A stretch of DNA of 64,000 nucleotides from Amarolinea aalborgensis. Its GTDB lineage: Bacteria > Chloroflexota > Anaerolineae > SSC4 > Amarolineaceae. The stretch's first letter is position 1; the number at the start of each line of letters is the position of its first letter. The stretch covers positions 6,702 to 70,701 of the forward strand of contig NZ_UETR01000017.1 of NCBI RefSeq assembly GCF_900491745.1, read 5' to 3'. Shown one piece after another: positions 18,065 through 27,977 of this stretch. The translations under genes and the position numbers were made by a program. The notes below the pieces were generated by a model, which had not been told where the DNA came from, made no database searches, and saw only the letters and a list, made by a program, of their open reading frames with translations.

Positions 18065-19348
18065 TCAGGACAATTCCTCCGGCAAGAAGATGCCGATCGT
18101 GCGCTGATCTGCGCCCAGATAGGTCGCGGCGACGCGCTGCACGTCTGCCGGGGTGACAGCCGCCAGGCGTTCCAGGTAAGAATCGAGCCATGCCTGGGAT
18201 GCGACCACTTCGCTGAAACCGAGCCAGTAAGCCTGGTCGGTGACGCTTTCCGCGCCATAGACGAACTCGGCCTGCGTTTGCTTGATCGCTTTGGCCACTT
18301 CGGCCTCGCTTACCGGCGCATCCACCATGCGCTGCACTTCGACCAGCAACGCAGCTTCCACCGCCTCTGGTTCGGCGGGCGCTTGCACGGTGACGTTGAG
18401 CATGTACAGGAACGGCGCCACCGTCGGCGCCAACTGCGTACCCACATCGGCCGCCAGGCCCGTTTCCACCAGCGCGCGATAGAGCCGCGAGCTGCGGCTC
18501 GGTTCAGCATCGGCAAACATGCCCATCGCGCTGGCGCCGCCCAGGATGGTATCCATGACCACTAACGGGAAATGATCAGGGTGGGTGGCAGCCGGCACAT
18601 GATAGGCAGCGGCCAGGTAAACGGTGTCGCCTGGTCCGCGGCGAATCACGCGGCGCTCACCGGCCTGCGGCGGCTCCACGCTGCGCTCCGGGGGCAGCGC
18701 CGGCCCAGCCTCGATCTGGCCGAAGTACGCGGTGATTTTCTCGATGACTTCTGGCCCGTCGAACGGGCCGACCGCCACGACGATGACATTGCGCGGGGTG
18801 TAGTGCCGCCGATAGTGGTTGAAGAGGTCGTCGCGCGTCATCTGCTCCAGGTCGCACTGCCAGCCAATCGTGCCGTGATGATAACCGTGCACTTTGAAGG
18901 CCGCAGCCCTGATTTCCTCGTCGAGCAGGAACAACGGCTCATTTTCCGCGCCCTGTCGTTCGGAGATGATGACGGTGCGCTCGCTCTCAACCTCAGCCGG
19001 GTCAAAACGGCTGTTGACCAGGCGATCGGCTTCGATCTGCAAGGCCAGCTCAAAATGCTCCGCGGGCACGGTCTGGTAGTAGGTGGTAAAGTCAATCCAG
19101 GTCATGGCATTGCGCACGCCGCCGACGCGCGCCACCTGGCGATCGGCCTCGCCTGGTGGGAAGGCTTCCGTGCCCTTGAAGAGCATGTGCTCCACCCAGT
19201 GTGAGGCGCCGGTGATGCCTGGCACCTCGAGCCGGCTGCCGACGCGGTACCACAGCCAGATACTGGCGACGGGCGCGGTAAGCACGGGTTTGACCAGGAT
19301 GGTCAGTCCATTTGCCAAAGTGGTGCGTTGAAGGTTTTGTGTGAACAT
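18065..19348 (-). CDS. M16 zinc metallopeptidase, catalytic
   Basis: A 427-residue M16 peptidase with the inverted zinc motif HWVEH (His 50, Glu 53, His 54) and a third ligand, Glu about residue 130, in ERTVIISE. The start at 19348 overlaps the stop of the next gene upstream as TGATG. It has no signal peptide. It is one of two catalytic M16 genes beside a zinc-less one, and probably forms a heterodimer. The likely task is degradation or processing of peptides; the exact substrate is unknown. Confidence 0.93.
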   Translation of the reverse strand: MFTQNLQRTTLANGLTILVKPVLTAPVASIWLWYRVGSRLEVPGITGASHWVEHMLFKGTEAFPPGEADRQVARVGGVRNAMTWIDFTTYYQTVPAEHFELALQIEADRLVNSRFDPAEVESERTVIISERQGAENEPLFLLDEEIRAAAFKVHGYHHGTIGWQCDLEQMTRDDLFNHYRRHYTPRNVIVVAVGPFDGPEVIEKITAYFGQIEAGPALPPERSVEPPQAGERRVIRRGPGDTVYLAAAYHVPAATHPDHFPLVVMDTILGGASAMGMFADAEPSRSSRLYRALVETGLAADVGTQLAPTVAPFLYMLNVTVQAPAEPEAVEAALLVEVQRMVDAPVSEAEVAKAIKQTQAEFVYGAESVTDQAYWLGFSEVVASQAWLDSYLERLAAVTPADVQRVAATYLGADQRTIGIFLPEELS

Positions 19349-20637
19349 CAGTGCGCCGCCTGGCGAGGCAGGTAATGCCCCACGGTGCACTGGTCGCGCC
19401 GCAGGTAATGAGCTGCCACGCGACGCACATCGTCCACGGCGACCTGGCTGACCTGATCCAGATAGCTACTGAGCCAGGCCGGCGAGGCCACAACCGCGCT
19501 GAAGCCCAGCCAGTAGGCCTGCTGCGTGATGCTCTCGCTGCCGTAGACGAACTGGGCGCGTGTCTGTTTGATCGCTTTTTCCACTTCCTGGCTTGTGAAA
19601 CGGCCGGCTGCGGCCGCGTCCACAACCTCCCACAGGGCGGCTTCCACGGCGTCAGCGGCTTGTCCGGCGCGTACGGTGGCGTAAAAGCTGAACAGGTGCG
19701 GGTCCAGGCTGGGCCGGATGTAGGAACCAGCGCTGGCCGCCAGACCGGACTCCACCAGGCGGCGATAGATGCGCGCGCTGCGCCCCATCGCCTCGCCGCC
19801 AAAAGCGCCGGGTGACTTCGCGCCGCTCAGAATGGCATCGAGCACCGTCAAGGCGAAGAAATCAGGGTGCAGCGCGGTAGGCGCACGGAAAGCCAGCTCC
19901 ACATAGGCCACAGGGCTGTCCCCTTCTACCATGACGCGACGCATCCCGGTTTGCGGCGGCTCTTGAATGTCCATCACCGGCACGGGCGCGGCGGCGGGCG
20001 GCGCCGGGCTGAACAACTCGTCAATCCGCGCCAGCATCGCCTCCGTCTCCACATCGCCCACGGCGATCGCAATCGCGTTGTTGGGCGCGTAGAAGGTGCG
20101 GTAATGCTCCCACAGATCGTCGCGCGTCATGCTCGTCAGGTCCGCCCGTGAGCCGATGACGGTGTGCCCGTAGGGGTGAACCGCAAACGCGGCGGCGTTC
20201 ATCGCCTCATCGAGCAGGAAGCCGGGGCTGTTTTCGCGGCCGGCCCGCTCCGAAATGATGACCGTGCGTTCGGCTTCGACATCAGCGGGCGCAAAGCGCG
20301 CGTTGATCATGCGATCCGATTCGAGCTGCAGCGCCAGGTCAATGCGGTCGGCTGGCAGGGTCTCGAAGTAGGCCGTGTAATCGAGGTAGGTGAACCCGTT
20401 GCGCGTGCCGCCTTCGCGGGCCACCAGCTTGTGTACGGCGCCGCCGGGGAAGCGTTCCGTCCCGCGGAAGAGCATATGCTCCACCCAGTGCGACGCGCCC
20501 GTGCGGCCCGCGCGTTCGTTGCGGCTGCCCACGCGATACCAAACCCAAAACGAGGCCACCGGCGCGTGGTGCATTTCTTTGATCAGCACCTGAAGGCCGT
20601 TGGCGAGTGTGTAGCTGCTAAATTGATTGGTTGCCAT
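19348..20637 (-). CDS. M16 zinc metallopeptidase, catalytic paralogue
   Basis: A 429-residue paralogue of the following gene, with HWVEH at residues 50-54 and the downstream ERTVIISER. It shares long blocks with its neighbour (VASFWVWYRVGSRNE, GASHWVEHMLF), pointing to tandem duplication. It overlaps the second M16 gene by one base. It lies 18 bases downstream of the flippase-like gene, in one operon of seven genes that ends with the Lgt-like protein. Confidence 0.93.
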   Translation of the reverse strand: MATNQFSSYTLANGLQVLIKEMHHAPVASFWVWYRVGSRNERAGRTGASHWVEHMLFRGTERFPGGAVHKLVAREGGTRNGFTYLDYTAYFETLPADRIDLALQLESDRMINARFAPADVEAERTVIISERAGRENSPGFLLDEAMNAAAFAVHPYGHTVIGSRADLTSMTRDDLWEHYRTFYAPNNAIAIAVGDVETEAMLARIDELFSPAPPAAAPVPVMDIQEPPQTGMRRVMVEGDSPVAYVELAFRAPTALHPDFFALTVLDAILSGAKSPGAFGGEAMGRSARIYRRLVESGLAASAGSYIRPSLDPHLFSFYATVRAGQAADAVEAALWEVVDAAAAGRFTSQEVEKAIKQTRAQFVYGSESITQQAYWLGFSAVVASPAWLSSYLDQVSQVAVDDVRRVAAHYLRRDQCTVGHYLPRQAAH

Positions 20638-20655
20638 GGCATGTTTCCAATTGTT

Positions 20656-21657
20656 TCATGAAGGCGATTTTGCCTCTTGCGTCTGTGTGGCCGCGCCGAA
20701 ATCACGCCAGGTCACTTGTTCGCGCCACATGAAGAAAGCGCCCAGGGCCGTGATAGGGAGCCAGAGGGCCACATGCAGCACCAGCGTGTAGGCGGCGGCA
20801 ATTTCCTTCGGCACACTGAACGCGCGCAAAACGGCGATGCCGGGCGCGTCGAAGGTGCCAACATAGCCCGGCGCGGCCGGAAGTGTCGTAGCCAGGTTTA
20901 CAATGCCGTTCATCAACATCAAAACGATGAAGGAGACCGAGAAGTCGAAGGCATGCATGACAAACCAGTATTTGACCGTTTCGGCCAGCCAGATGACCAC
21001 CGAGGTGGCAAAGATCATGAACACGTCGCGGCCTCGGCGCAGCGATGACAGGCCAAGCATAAAACGATCGAACAGGTCGCTGACGCGCGGGCGCAATCGT
21101 TCGGGCAGGAAACGGTTGGCTACGAAATCATACAATCGCCGGGTGCGCGCGGGCGACGCCGCCAGAATCATGAAGACGGCCAGCGCGACGAAAAAAATGA
21201 CGCTGAAGATGATGACGGGCTGCCGGAAGTCCTGCAGCATGGGCGCGAAGGGCAGCGAAATAAAGACGAAGAGCAGCATGACCAGGCCATCGAACACGCG
21301 CTCGACAATCACCGTCGCCAACGAGGCGCTCATGCTGATGCCTTCTTTGCGTTTGAGCACGTAGGAACGGATGACCTCGCCGGCCCGCGCGGGATAGATG
21401 TTATTGCCCATGTAGCCAATGCAGACGACCGGAAAGAGGCGAGACAGCGGCACCGGCTTGAGCGGGCCGAGCATGTAATGCCAGCGCCACGTACGCGCCC
21501 ACACGGCAAAAAAATAGACCAGCACGCCAGGGATCAACCAGGCGTAACGGGCGTTACGGATGTCTTTCCACGCCTCGGCCAGGTCGAGGCCGCGCAAAGC
21601 CAGGTACGAGAATACAAGGCTCACCAGGATGCCTAACCAAAACTGCCAACGCTTCAA
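20656..21657 (-). CDS. Flippase-like / lysylphosphatidylglycerol-synthetase TM family protein
   Basis: A 333-residue polytopic protein with about eight helices, matching the UPF0104/YbhN (LPG_synthase_TM) family. Typical segments are the N-terminal SLVFSYLALRGLDLAEAW, the GYMGNNIYPARAGEVIRSYVL motif and NLATTLPAAPGYVGTFDA. Relatives include the flippase half of MprF and glycan-lipid translocases. There is no soluble lysyl-transferase domain. The substrate is not predictable. It heads a minus-strand operon. Confidence 0.9.
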   Translation of the reverse strand: MKRWQFWLGILVSLVFSYLALRGLDLAEAWKDIRNARYAWLIPGVLVYFFAVWARTWRWHYMLGPLKPVPLSRLFPVVCIGYMGNNIYPARAGEVIRSYVLKRKEGISMSASLATVIVERVFDGLVMLLFVFISLPFAPMLQDFRQPVIIFSVIFFVALAVFMILAASPARTRRLYDFVANRFLPERLRPRVSDLFDRFMLGLSSLRRGRDVFMIFATSVVIWLAETVKYWFVMHAFDFSVSFIVLMLMNGIVNLATTLPAAPGYVGTFDAPGIAVLRAFSVPKEIAAAYTLVLHVALWLPITALGAFFMWREQVTWRDFGAATQTQEAKSPS

Positions 21658-21700
21658 GGTCTTCTCCAGGATGTTGTTTCAGTCTACGCGGCGATAAGTA

Positions 21701-21737
21701 ACGGGCGGGTCAAGACATACGGCCCTGACCCGCCCGT
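21701..21737. terminator. Hairpin in SWIM-flippase spacer
   Basis: A perfect 12-bp stem (ACGGGCGGGTCA and its complement) with a 13-base loop lies downstream of the SWIM gene on the minus strand. No T-run follows, so termination would be weak or factor-assisted. Confidence 0.5.
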
Positions 21738-21856
21738 GATGGGCGAAGGACACACGAGTTACAATGATCCGTGGTCGCCAGGTGTTCTATGAGATGCGGG
21801 CTGGCGCCAATTGATTACAGGTAGATGGCCGCGGGAGATTGGACGGGGAACCACTG

Positions 21857-22129
21857 TCAGGCGGTCACCGCCTCAGCTGTTGGGGTTGACAGCGGCGCTG
21901 GCAGCAAATAGCCGGTGAAGATGGTTTCGAGCGCGATGATGTGGGAGCAGAGACCTCGGTGTAAAAACGAACTGCAGTCGCATTTCCACTCGCCTTCTTG
22001 ATAGTCCACCTGGTGTTCGCTGTGCTCACCGTGAAAATTTACGCGCAGTGAGGCCACGTGTACGCGATCAGTCTCCTGCGCATACCGTTTGCCTTTTTCG
22101 ATCTTACCGATCAAACCTGAATCCATCAA
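21857..22129 (-). CDS. SWIM zinc-finger protein
   Basis: A 90-residue protein with the SWIM pattern WKCDCSSFLHRGLCSHIIALE (CxC-x7-CxH), which binds one zinc and is found in DNA- or protein-binding proteins. The N-terminal half is a small beta-rich segment (VHVASLRVNFHGE). It is short for the family and stands alone. The start could be either of two adjacent ATGs at 22129 and 22126. The partner is unknown. Confidence 0.8.
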   Translation of the reverse strand: MMDSGLIGKIEKGKRYAQETDRVHVASLRVNFHGEHSEHQVDYQEGEWKCDCSSFLHRGLCSHIIALETIFTGYLLPAPLSTPTAEAVTA

Positions 22130-22177
22130 ACGAGCCTCCTTAGTGAATTTACATTCAACAACACAGGAATTCTAAGC

Positions 22178-22215
22178 GAAAAAGGCACCAGAGCGCAGAC
22201 GCGCCCCAGTGCCTT
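22178..22215 (-). terminator. Terminator after rsmI
   Basis: On the minus strand, AAGGCAC...GTGCCTT forms a 7-bp stem with an inner GC-rich pairing, followed by TTTTCGCTT. It lies about 170 bases past the rsmI stop. The bases between contain no gene. Confidence 0.6.
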
Positions 22216-22384
22216 CAACAGGGTGTACAAGTACGGCTGATTGCCGCGACCAGGAATTTCATAGCAATGTCATCCATCCTCCGTCTGTACGGGGGTTACG
22301 GTCAATGAGGTGGTATCCTATCCTGAGCCAAGTATACCTGTGCCCATGACATTTGTCAAGCATTTTTCGCGACCGAGCTGAGTT

Positions 22385-23257
22385 TCATGCGCTGGCGTCG
22401 GCCGCGGCATCTCGCTCCGCCACTTGCAGGCGATAGATGTCCTTTTTGCGCCAGCCAGAAAGCCGCGCCAACAAGCGCGGCGCCATCTGCGAATCAACGC
22501 CTTCTTGCGCCATGATCGCCAATGCTTCGCGCACCTGCGCGACGGGCCACAGGCCATCGTCGCGGGGAGGCGGGGCTGCGGCGCCTTCGATCACGATCAC
22601 GTATTCACCGCGCGGCGTCTGTGTCTGCGCCAGGGTTAGCGCGGCCTCCAGGCCTCCGTGCCAGATTTCCTCGTGCTCCTTGGTCAACTCACGCGCCAGG
22701 GTCACACGTCGGTCGCCCAACACGGCGACCAGATCGGCCAGGCTTTCCAGCAGGCGATGGGGCGCTTCGAAGCAGACAAGTGCGCCTGGCTCATCCGCTG
22801 TCTGGCGCAGTAGTTGTTGACGCTCGCTGCGCTGGCGCGGTAAAAAGCCCAGGAACAGAAAACGCGCCGCGCAGAAGCCCGACACCGCCAGCGCGGTTAC
22901 TACCGCCGAGGGGCCAGGCACCGGCGCCAGCCGATGTCCCGCGGCGATGGCGGCCTGCACCAGTTCGCAGCCGGGGTCGGCAATGCCGGGCATCCCGGCG
23001 TCAGAAACCAAGGCCACATCGCCCATCTCCAGCGCGGCCAGGATTTCGGCCTGGCGCTGCGCTTTCTTGGGGGCAAAGGCGTCGGTGTAGGTGAGCAGCC
23101 GCGTGGCGCTCAATCCGCAGTGCGCCAGCAGCCGCGCCGTGACGCGCGTATCTTCAGCCGCGATCACCGGCGCCGCCGCCAGCACCTGCTGTGCGCGCGG
23201 CGACCAATCCGCCGCATTGCCGAGGGGCGTGCCTACGATGTAGAGCGTATGATGCAT
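22385..23257 (-). CDS. rsmI: 16S rRNA (cytidine1402-2'-O)-methyltransferase
   Basis: A 290-residue SAM-dependent methyltransferase of the tetrapyrrole-methylase fold that modifies C1402 of 16S rRNA. It contains LYIVGTPLGNAADWSPRA, VIAAEDTRVTARLL, LVSDAGMPGIADPG and GPSAVVTALAVSGF in the right order, plus FYEAPHR-like CFEAPHRLLESL. The C-terminal 55 residues (MAQEGVDSQMAPRLLARLSG) are a helical extension common in Gram-positive-like versions. It starts 12 bases after the upstream gene. Confidence 0.94.
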   Translation of the reverse strand: MHHTLYIVGTPLGNAADWSPRAQQVLAAAPVIAAEDTRVTARLLAHCGLSATRLLTYTDAFAPKKAQRQAEILAALEMGDVALVSDAGMPGIADPGCELVQAAIAAGHRLAPVPGPSAVVTALAVSGFCAARFLFLGFLPRQRSERQQLLRQTADEPGALVCFEAPHRLLESLADLVAVLGDRRVTLARELTKEHEEIWHGGLEAALTLAQTQTPRGEYVIVIEGAAAPPPRDDGLWPVAQVREALAIMAQEGVDSQMAPRLLARLSGWRKKDIYRLQVAERDAAADASA

Positions 23258-23269
23258 TGATAATTCGTC

Positions 23270-24571
23270 CTACTGAGCCTTCAAGGTGAAGATCAGGCGT
23301 CCATCCACGGTGCGCAGGTCCACGAGGGGGCCGGCGCTCGATCCCAGGTCTGCCTGCGCTTCGTTGAGCCGCGCCACCAGTTCGTCGAGGGGATAATCAG
23401 GATAGAGACCCAAGCGCCCGCGCAGAATCTCGGCGCGCAGCACCTCTATGCGCGCTCGACTGAGGGTGTCGCTGTCGGGCAAAGCGCTGGCCAGATCACG
23501 GTAAAGGGCAAACAGGTTTGCGTTGGCTTCTGTCAACTGCGCCTTGATCTCATCGCGCTGCGTCTCCCATGCGGGCGCCAGGCTGGCCTGCAAGTCAAGC
23601 CGCGCCACACGCCACTTGAAGGTTAGCCAGTTGGTCAACGCCAACTGTGCGGCCGCCTGAACTGCTGGCGGCTGCGCTGCGTCGCTGACCATCTGCTGAT
23701 AAAACGCCGTGCGCTGCGCGTCCTCGGCCAGCAGCGGCTGCTCCAGGCTGATCACATCGGCATCCGTCAGTTGGCGGCCCGCCAGCAGCCCGTTGATAAG
23801 GCCATCTGCGGTCAAGCGCCGCGCTTCGATGGTCGCCGTCAGCATCTCGGGAATGGCCAACGGCGCCTGCCAACGATCCAGCGTGAGATCGGGCGGCCGC
23901 TGAACCGGAGTCTGGCGCGGCGGCAGCTTCGTTGCCAGTTGGCGCAGGGCCTGCGCCTTTGGCCGCTCATCCATCTTGGAATAGGCCGCGGCCAGGCGAG
24001 TGAACAAATCCACGCGCTGAGGATCGAGCAGATAGGTGCTGCTGATGGCGAGCGTTTCGGCCATGTCGAGGCTAATGCGCGCCAGGCCCGGCTGCTGCAG
24101 CCCAAGCCAGCCTTCTGCCACCTGCACCGCCGTGTCGGCGCGCGCCACATCGGGCAGGGCCGGGCTGAGCGCGGCGACCTCATGCGCGAGGCGGAAACAG
24201 AGTGAGGCTTTACCTGGCTGTTGGGCGGCCAGGTAGCGTTTGCCCAAGAGCAGCAGGTGTCCCGCGCGCTGGGCATCGGTCAGCTCAGGCGACTGAACCG
24301 TCAGGGCGTAGCCGGCATCGAGTTCGTTGGCATCGAGCGCCCGGCGCACGGTGGCATCCACCGAATCGCCGGCTAACGGCAGCAGCCCCAGGTCGGGCGG
24401 CACATGCGCGCCATCCACGACACTCCACGGTTCTTGCCAGGTCAGGTCGAAGGCGTTGTTTTGGTCTGAATTCAGGCTGAAGTAAGTATAAAGCGAAATC
24501 GCGCCCAGGCCGAGCAAGAAAACCAGCCCTACCCCGAGGCCGATCAACGTCCAGTCAAGTCTACGCTGCAT
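23270..24571 (-). CDS. Membrane-anchored helical repeat (TPR-like) protein
   Basis: A 433-residue protein. An N-terminal helix (IGLGVGLVFLLGLGAISLY) anchors it and the remainder is a long alpha-helical solenoid. Segments such as HLLLLGKRYLAAQQPGKASLCF and LARISLDMAETLAISSTY look like TPR units. No catalytic motif is visible. It lies 12 bases upstream of rsmI in the same operon. A scaffolding role is inferred. Confidence 0.6.
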   Translation of the reverse strand: MQRRLDWTLIGLGVGLVFLLGLGAISLYTYFSLNSDQNNAFDLTWQEPWSVVDGAHVPPDLGLLPLAGDSVDATVRRALDANELDAGYALTVQSPELTDAQRAGHLLLLGKRYLAAQQPGKASLCFRLAHEVAALSPALPDVARADTAVQVAEGWLGLQQPGLARISLDMAETLAISSTYLLDPQRVDLFTRLAAAYSKMDERPKAQALRQLATKLPPRQTPVQRPPDLTLDRWQAPLAIPEMLTATIEARRLTADGLINGLLAGRQLTDADVISLEQPLLAEDAQRTAFYQQMVSDAAQPPAVQAAAQLALTNWLTFKWRVARLDLQASLAPAWETQRDEIKAQLTEANANLFALYRDLASALPDSDTLSRARIEVLRAEILRGRLGLYPDYPLDELVARLNEAQADLGSSAGPLVDLRTVDGRLIFTLKAQ

Positions 24572-24691
24572 GCACCCAATCCTCTATCTCGACGCAAATC
24601 ACAACGCACGCGTGTGCGCTGGGGCGTCAAGTATACTGCAAGACCGGCAAAATCTGGAATTGGCGCAGCGCCGACACAATCGGCGGCGACT

Positions 24692-24720
24692 TTGCCAAAT
24701 CCCCAACGCTATGCTAGAAT
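24692..24720 (+). promoter_or_regulatory. Sigma-70-like promoter for the glycosidase cluster
   Basis: TTGCCA, 17 bases, then TAGAAT, upstream of the first glycosidase gene, giving a leader of about 255 bases before its ATG at 24983. A GAAAGGAGTGG ribosome site precedes that ATG. The rest of the 24572-24982 spacer has no clear gene. Confidence 0.6.
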
Positions 24721-24982
24721 GTCTTTCATTATGATGGTACGCCGATGTGAGACGTACAAGTAGGCGCCCAGTTCCATACTATCTGCCGTTTCGACGGGGC
24801 GCCGACGATACTGAAACCTGGACGGATCGAACGTCCCTTGTCTGATGCGCCTCAACCAGACTGTTGTTCGTCACGCCGGCTGCGTCGTTTTCCAACCACG
24901 TATGCCAGTGTGTTTGCACGAGACTGGTGCGAGGCATTTTTATGTTTGAATACCCATTCACGAAAGGAGTGGCGTTTCGTCA

Positions 24983-27937
24983 ATGCAGCAAGTCGCGAAC
25001 TCGCCTGACCTCTATCCAAATCTGACCCGGTGGTTCAACAGCCGCACTGGAAGTTGGTTGTTGAATCTCGCTGTGGCCGGGCTTGTCATTCTGAGCTTGA
25101 TCCTCCCGCCAGTTTCACTCATCGAGCGCATCCAAACGCGTGGCTATACGCGCATAGGCTCACAGGGCGGCTCCGTCGTTGACCCGGACGGCACGTCCAT
25201 CACCGCGCCCGCGGAAGCGATGACGCAGGGCGCAGTGCAGATGCGCCTCACAAGCACGCCTCGCCAATCATTCATGGCCGGCGAGGGCGGCGCCGCGCTG
25301 CGCAAAGCGGCCGAGCAACTGCCTGCCACGGTCAACCCGCGCAGTCCGCTCTACCAGACCAGTGTGCGCGGGGCTAAACCGTCCCAGGCCGTCATTCACG
25401 TGCCGATCCCTAACGACTCGGAGCCATACGAAACGCTTGATCTCTATGGTTACGATGCGAAGACCGCCTCGTGGTCGTACATCCCAAGCCAAATCGTGCC
25501 CGCGGATGACGCCATCGAGTCGAAGTTGACGGCCGTGCCGCAAGCGTTCATGGTCATGCAAACAACGGCCCAGCCGCCTGTGGCCGCCGCGCTGGTCACT
25601 GCGGATAACCCGCTGCCAGACGCGGGCAAGGGCGCGCTGGTAGAGGTCAACCCGGTGGGCCTGCGCCTGGCTGGCGATGGCGGCATCGAAGGCAGCCTGC
25701 AGGGCCTGCCCGCGGATGCGGCCAGCTCGTTTGCTGTTGTTCCCACCCTGACCAACGTGGCGGCGGACGGTACGGTACGCACAGACCTGATCGCGAACCT
25801 GCTGGTCAGCGCAGAACAACAAGACAAGCACATCAATGCCATCGAGCAGTTAGTCGTGGGCAACCTGTACAAGGGGATTGACCTGGACTATCGGGGCATC
25901 AACGCTGAACTTGCGGGAGATTACGTGAAGTTCGTCGCCAAGCTGGCGGCCAAACTGCACGCCCAGGACAAGAAGCTCTCTGTGCGTGTAGAAGAGCCGC
26001 GCCAGGTGGCAGCCGATCGCTGGGAAACCGGCCCCTACCTCTGGCGCGAACTAGGCGCGGTCGTGGACACCTTCCGCATCCCGGCCATCAGCAACCCACA
26101 GGCTTACGCGCCAGACGGCCAGATGCACACCCTGTTGACGTGGGCCGTGGGCGAGGTCAACCGTAACAAGATTCAGATCGTTCTCCCAGGCCGCAGCATC
26201 GAAAAATCGGGCAACTATTACCTCCTCAAGCCGTACGATGAAGCCTTGCAGCCGTTGATCGGCCAGGTGCAGGCGACGAAGGATATCGCGGCGCCAGGCG
26301 AGCAGATTGACCTCAAGGTCATTGCCGAGCGCGCCACCAGCCAGTTGACTTTCGACGAGGCCATTGGCGCGTACACCTATCGCTATCGCGACGACCAGGG
26401 CTATGAGCGCACGGTATGGTTGGAAAATGCCGCCAGCCTCAGTCATAAGTTGGCGCTGGTCAGCCAGTATCACCTGCAAGGCGCCACGCTGGACTACCTG
26501 CCTGTCACCGACCCCGAACTGTGGCCCATGTTGACGAGCTTCCAGCAGGGCGCTCCGTCGGCCAAGCAAAGCGAATTCGGCATCAGTTGGACCGTCAAGG
26601 GCGCTGATGGTCAGGTGGCCGACGCGTCCACCCAGCCGTTGACTGAAAGCAGCACCTACGAGTTCAAAGCGCCCGACAGCCCTGGCGCCCAGTACCAGGT
26701 GGAAGCGGTGATCGTGGAAAACGGTCGCCCCGTCAGCCAGGCCGGTGAAGTGGCTTTGCTGGTCGCCACCTATACGCCCGTTGCCACCGCCACCCCAGAA
26801 CCCACGGCAACGCCCACGCCTGCCCCCACCGCGACCCCGGCGCCGACCAGGCCGCCCGCGCCAACCTCTTCAGCGCCCCCGGCCACCAATCCGCCCGCAC
26901 CTGCGCCTCGCCCCAGCGGCGGCGCCGGTTTTGGCTACGGCGTGCAAGCGCAAGTTTACGGCGGCGCTGACCTGGGCTATGTGGTCAACGCGACCCGCAA
27001 CATGGGCTTCAACTGGGTCAAATTCCAGGCGCCGTGGAAAGACTTCGAAGGCGGCGGCAAGGGCGATTACGGCTGGGGCGGCATGGATGACATCGTCGGC
27101 AGGCTCTCCGGCGGCGGCCTGAAGATTCTGGCCAGCATTGTCAAGGCGCCCAACTGGTCGCGTAATCCGGCCTACGGCTATTCGGACGAAGGCCCGCCGC
27201 AGAATCCGCAGGATTACGCTGATTTTGTCGGCGCGTACGCTGGGCGTTACTGCGGCCGCGTGAACGCCATCGAGGTGTGGAACGAGCAAAATCTGCACTA
27301 CGAATGGGGCAACGAGCCGCTCGACGCTGGCCGCTATGTAGAAATGCTGAAGTTGGCCTATCGCGCGATCAAGGGCGCATGCCCCAGCATGATCGTGGTC
27401 AGCGGCGCGCCCACGCCTACGGGCGGCGGCGGCGGCAAGGCCATTGACGACATCGAGTACCTGCAGGCGATGTACCGCGCCGGCCTCAAGAACTACGCCG
27501 ACGCCATCGGCGCACACCCCAGCGGTTACAACTGCCCGGCCGACGGCGACTGGCGCACGGTGCAAGATCCCAGCGCCTCCTTCCGCGGCCCGTTCGACAA
27601 CCATCATCATTCCTGGTGCTTCCGCGGCACCATGGAAGGCTACCGCAACGTGATGGTGGCGAACGGCGACGGCGGCAAGCGCATCTGGCCGACCGAGTTT
27701 GGTTGGGCGATTGGCCCGGCCGTCAATAACAACTACGGTTACGCCAACGACAACACGCCGGAAGAGCAGGCCGCCTGGCTGGTGCAAGCCTACCAAATGG
27801 CGCGCAATTGGGGTTGGGTTGGCCCCATGTTCCTCTGGAACCTCAATTTTGGCATCACCAACCCTGGCACGGAGCTGGCGCAGTTCGGCATTGCCGGTCG
27901 CCCGGCCTACGATGCCCTGGCCCGCATGCCCAAGTGA
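24983..27937 (+). CDS. Secreted two-domain glycoside hydrolase (GH18-like plus GH39-like)
   Basis: A 984-residue protein with an N-terminal signal anchor (about 28-46). Residues about 285-400 resemble the GH18/chitinase-like barrel (NLYKGIDLDYRGI, where the usual DxxDxDxE is only partly kept). A Thr/Pro linker runs from about 597 to 645. The C-terminal 330 residues are a GH39/GH5-type clan A barrel, with acid/base Glu 768 in VWNEQNL and nucleophile Glu 905 in PTEFGW. It probably cleaves extracellular or cell-wall polysaccharide. The catalytic module is shared with the next two genes. The substrate is unknown. Confidence 0.78.
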   Translation: MQQVANSPDLYPNLTRWFNSRTGSWLLNLAVAGLVILSLILPPVSLIERIQTRGYTRIGSQGGSVVDPDGTSITAPAEAMTQGAVQMRLTSTPRQSFMAGEGGAALRKAAEQLPATVNPRSPLYQTSVRGAKPSQAVIHVPIPNDSEPYETLDLYGYDAKTASWSYIPSQIVPADDAIESKLTAVPQAFMVMQTTAQPPVAAALVTADNPLPDAGKGALVEVNPVGLRLAGDGGIEGSLQGLPADAASSFAVVPTLTNVAADGTVRTDLIANLLVSAEQQDKHINAIEQLVVGNLYKGIDLDYRGINAELAGDYVKFVAKLAAKLHAQDKKLSVRVEEPRQVAADRWETGPYLWRELGAVVDTFRIPAISNPQAYAPDGQMHTLLTWAVGEVNRNKIQIVLPGRSIEKSGNYYLLKPYDEALQPLIGQVQATKDIAAPGEQIDLKVIAERATSQLTFDEAIGAYTYRYRDDQGYERTVWLENAASLSHKLALVSQYHLQGATLDYLPVTDPELWPMLTSFQQGAPSAKQSEFGISWTVKGADGQVADASTQPLTESSTYEFKAPDSPGAQYQVEAVIVENGRPVSQAGEVALLVATYTPVATATPEPTATPTPAPTATPAPTRPPAPTSSAPPATNPPAPAPRPSGGAGFGYGVQAQVYGGADLGYVVNATRNMGFNWVKFQAPWKDFEGGGKGDYGWGGMDDIVGRLSGGGLKILASIVKAPNWSRNPAYGYSDEGPPQNPQDYADFVGAYAGRYCGRVNAIEVWNEQNLHYEWGNEPLDAGRYVEMLKLAYRAIKGACPSMIVVSGAPTPTGGGGGKAIDDIEYLQAMYRAGLKNYADAIGAHPSGYNCPADGDWRTVQDPSASFRGPFDNHHHSWCFRGTMEGYRNVMVANGDGGKRIWPTEFGWAIGPAVNNNYGYANDNTPEEQAAWLVQAYQMARNWGWVGPMFLWNLNFGITNPGTELAQFGIAGRPAYDALARMPK

Positions 27938-27944
27938 ACCCAAA

Positions 27945-27977
27945 CAGGAGAGGCGCTCATCTGATGCGCCTCTCCTG
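27945..27977. terminator. Hairpin between first and second glycosidase genes
   Basis: A perfect 12-bp stem (CAGGAGAGGCGC and complement) with a 9-base loop, starting seven bases after the stop. No T-run follows. It may act as an attenuator between the two genes. Confidence 0.55.

Noticed and set aside
24779..24961. Small minus-strand frame in the glycosidase leader
   Set aside because: It lacks a ribosome site and any similarity, and it lies between a good promoter and its gene.
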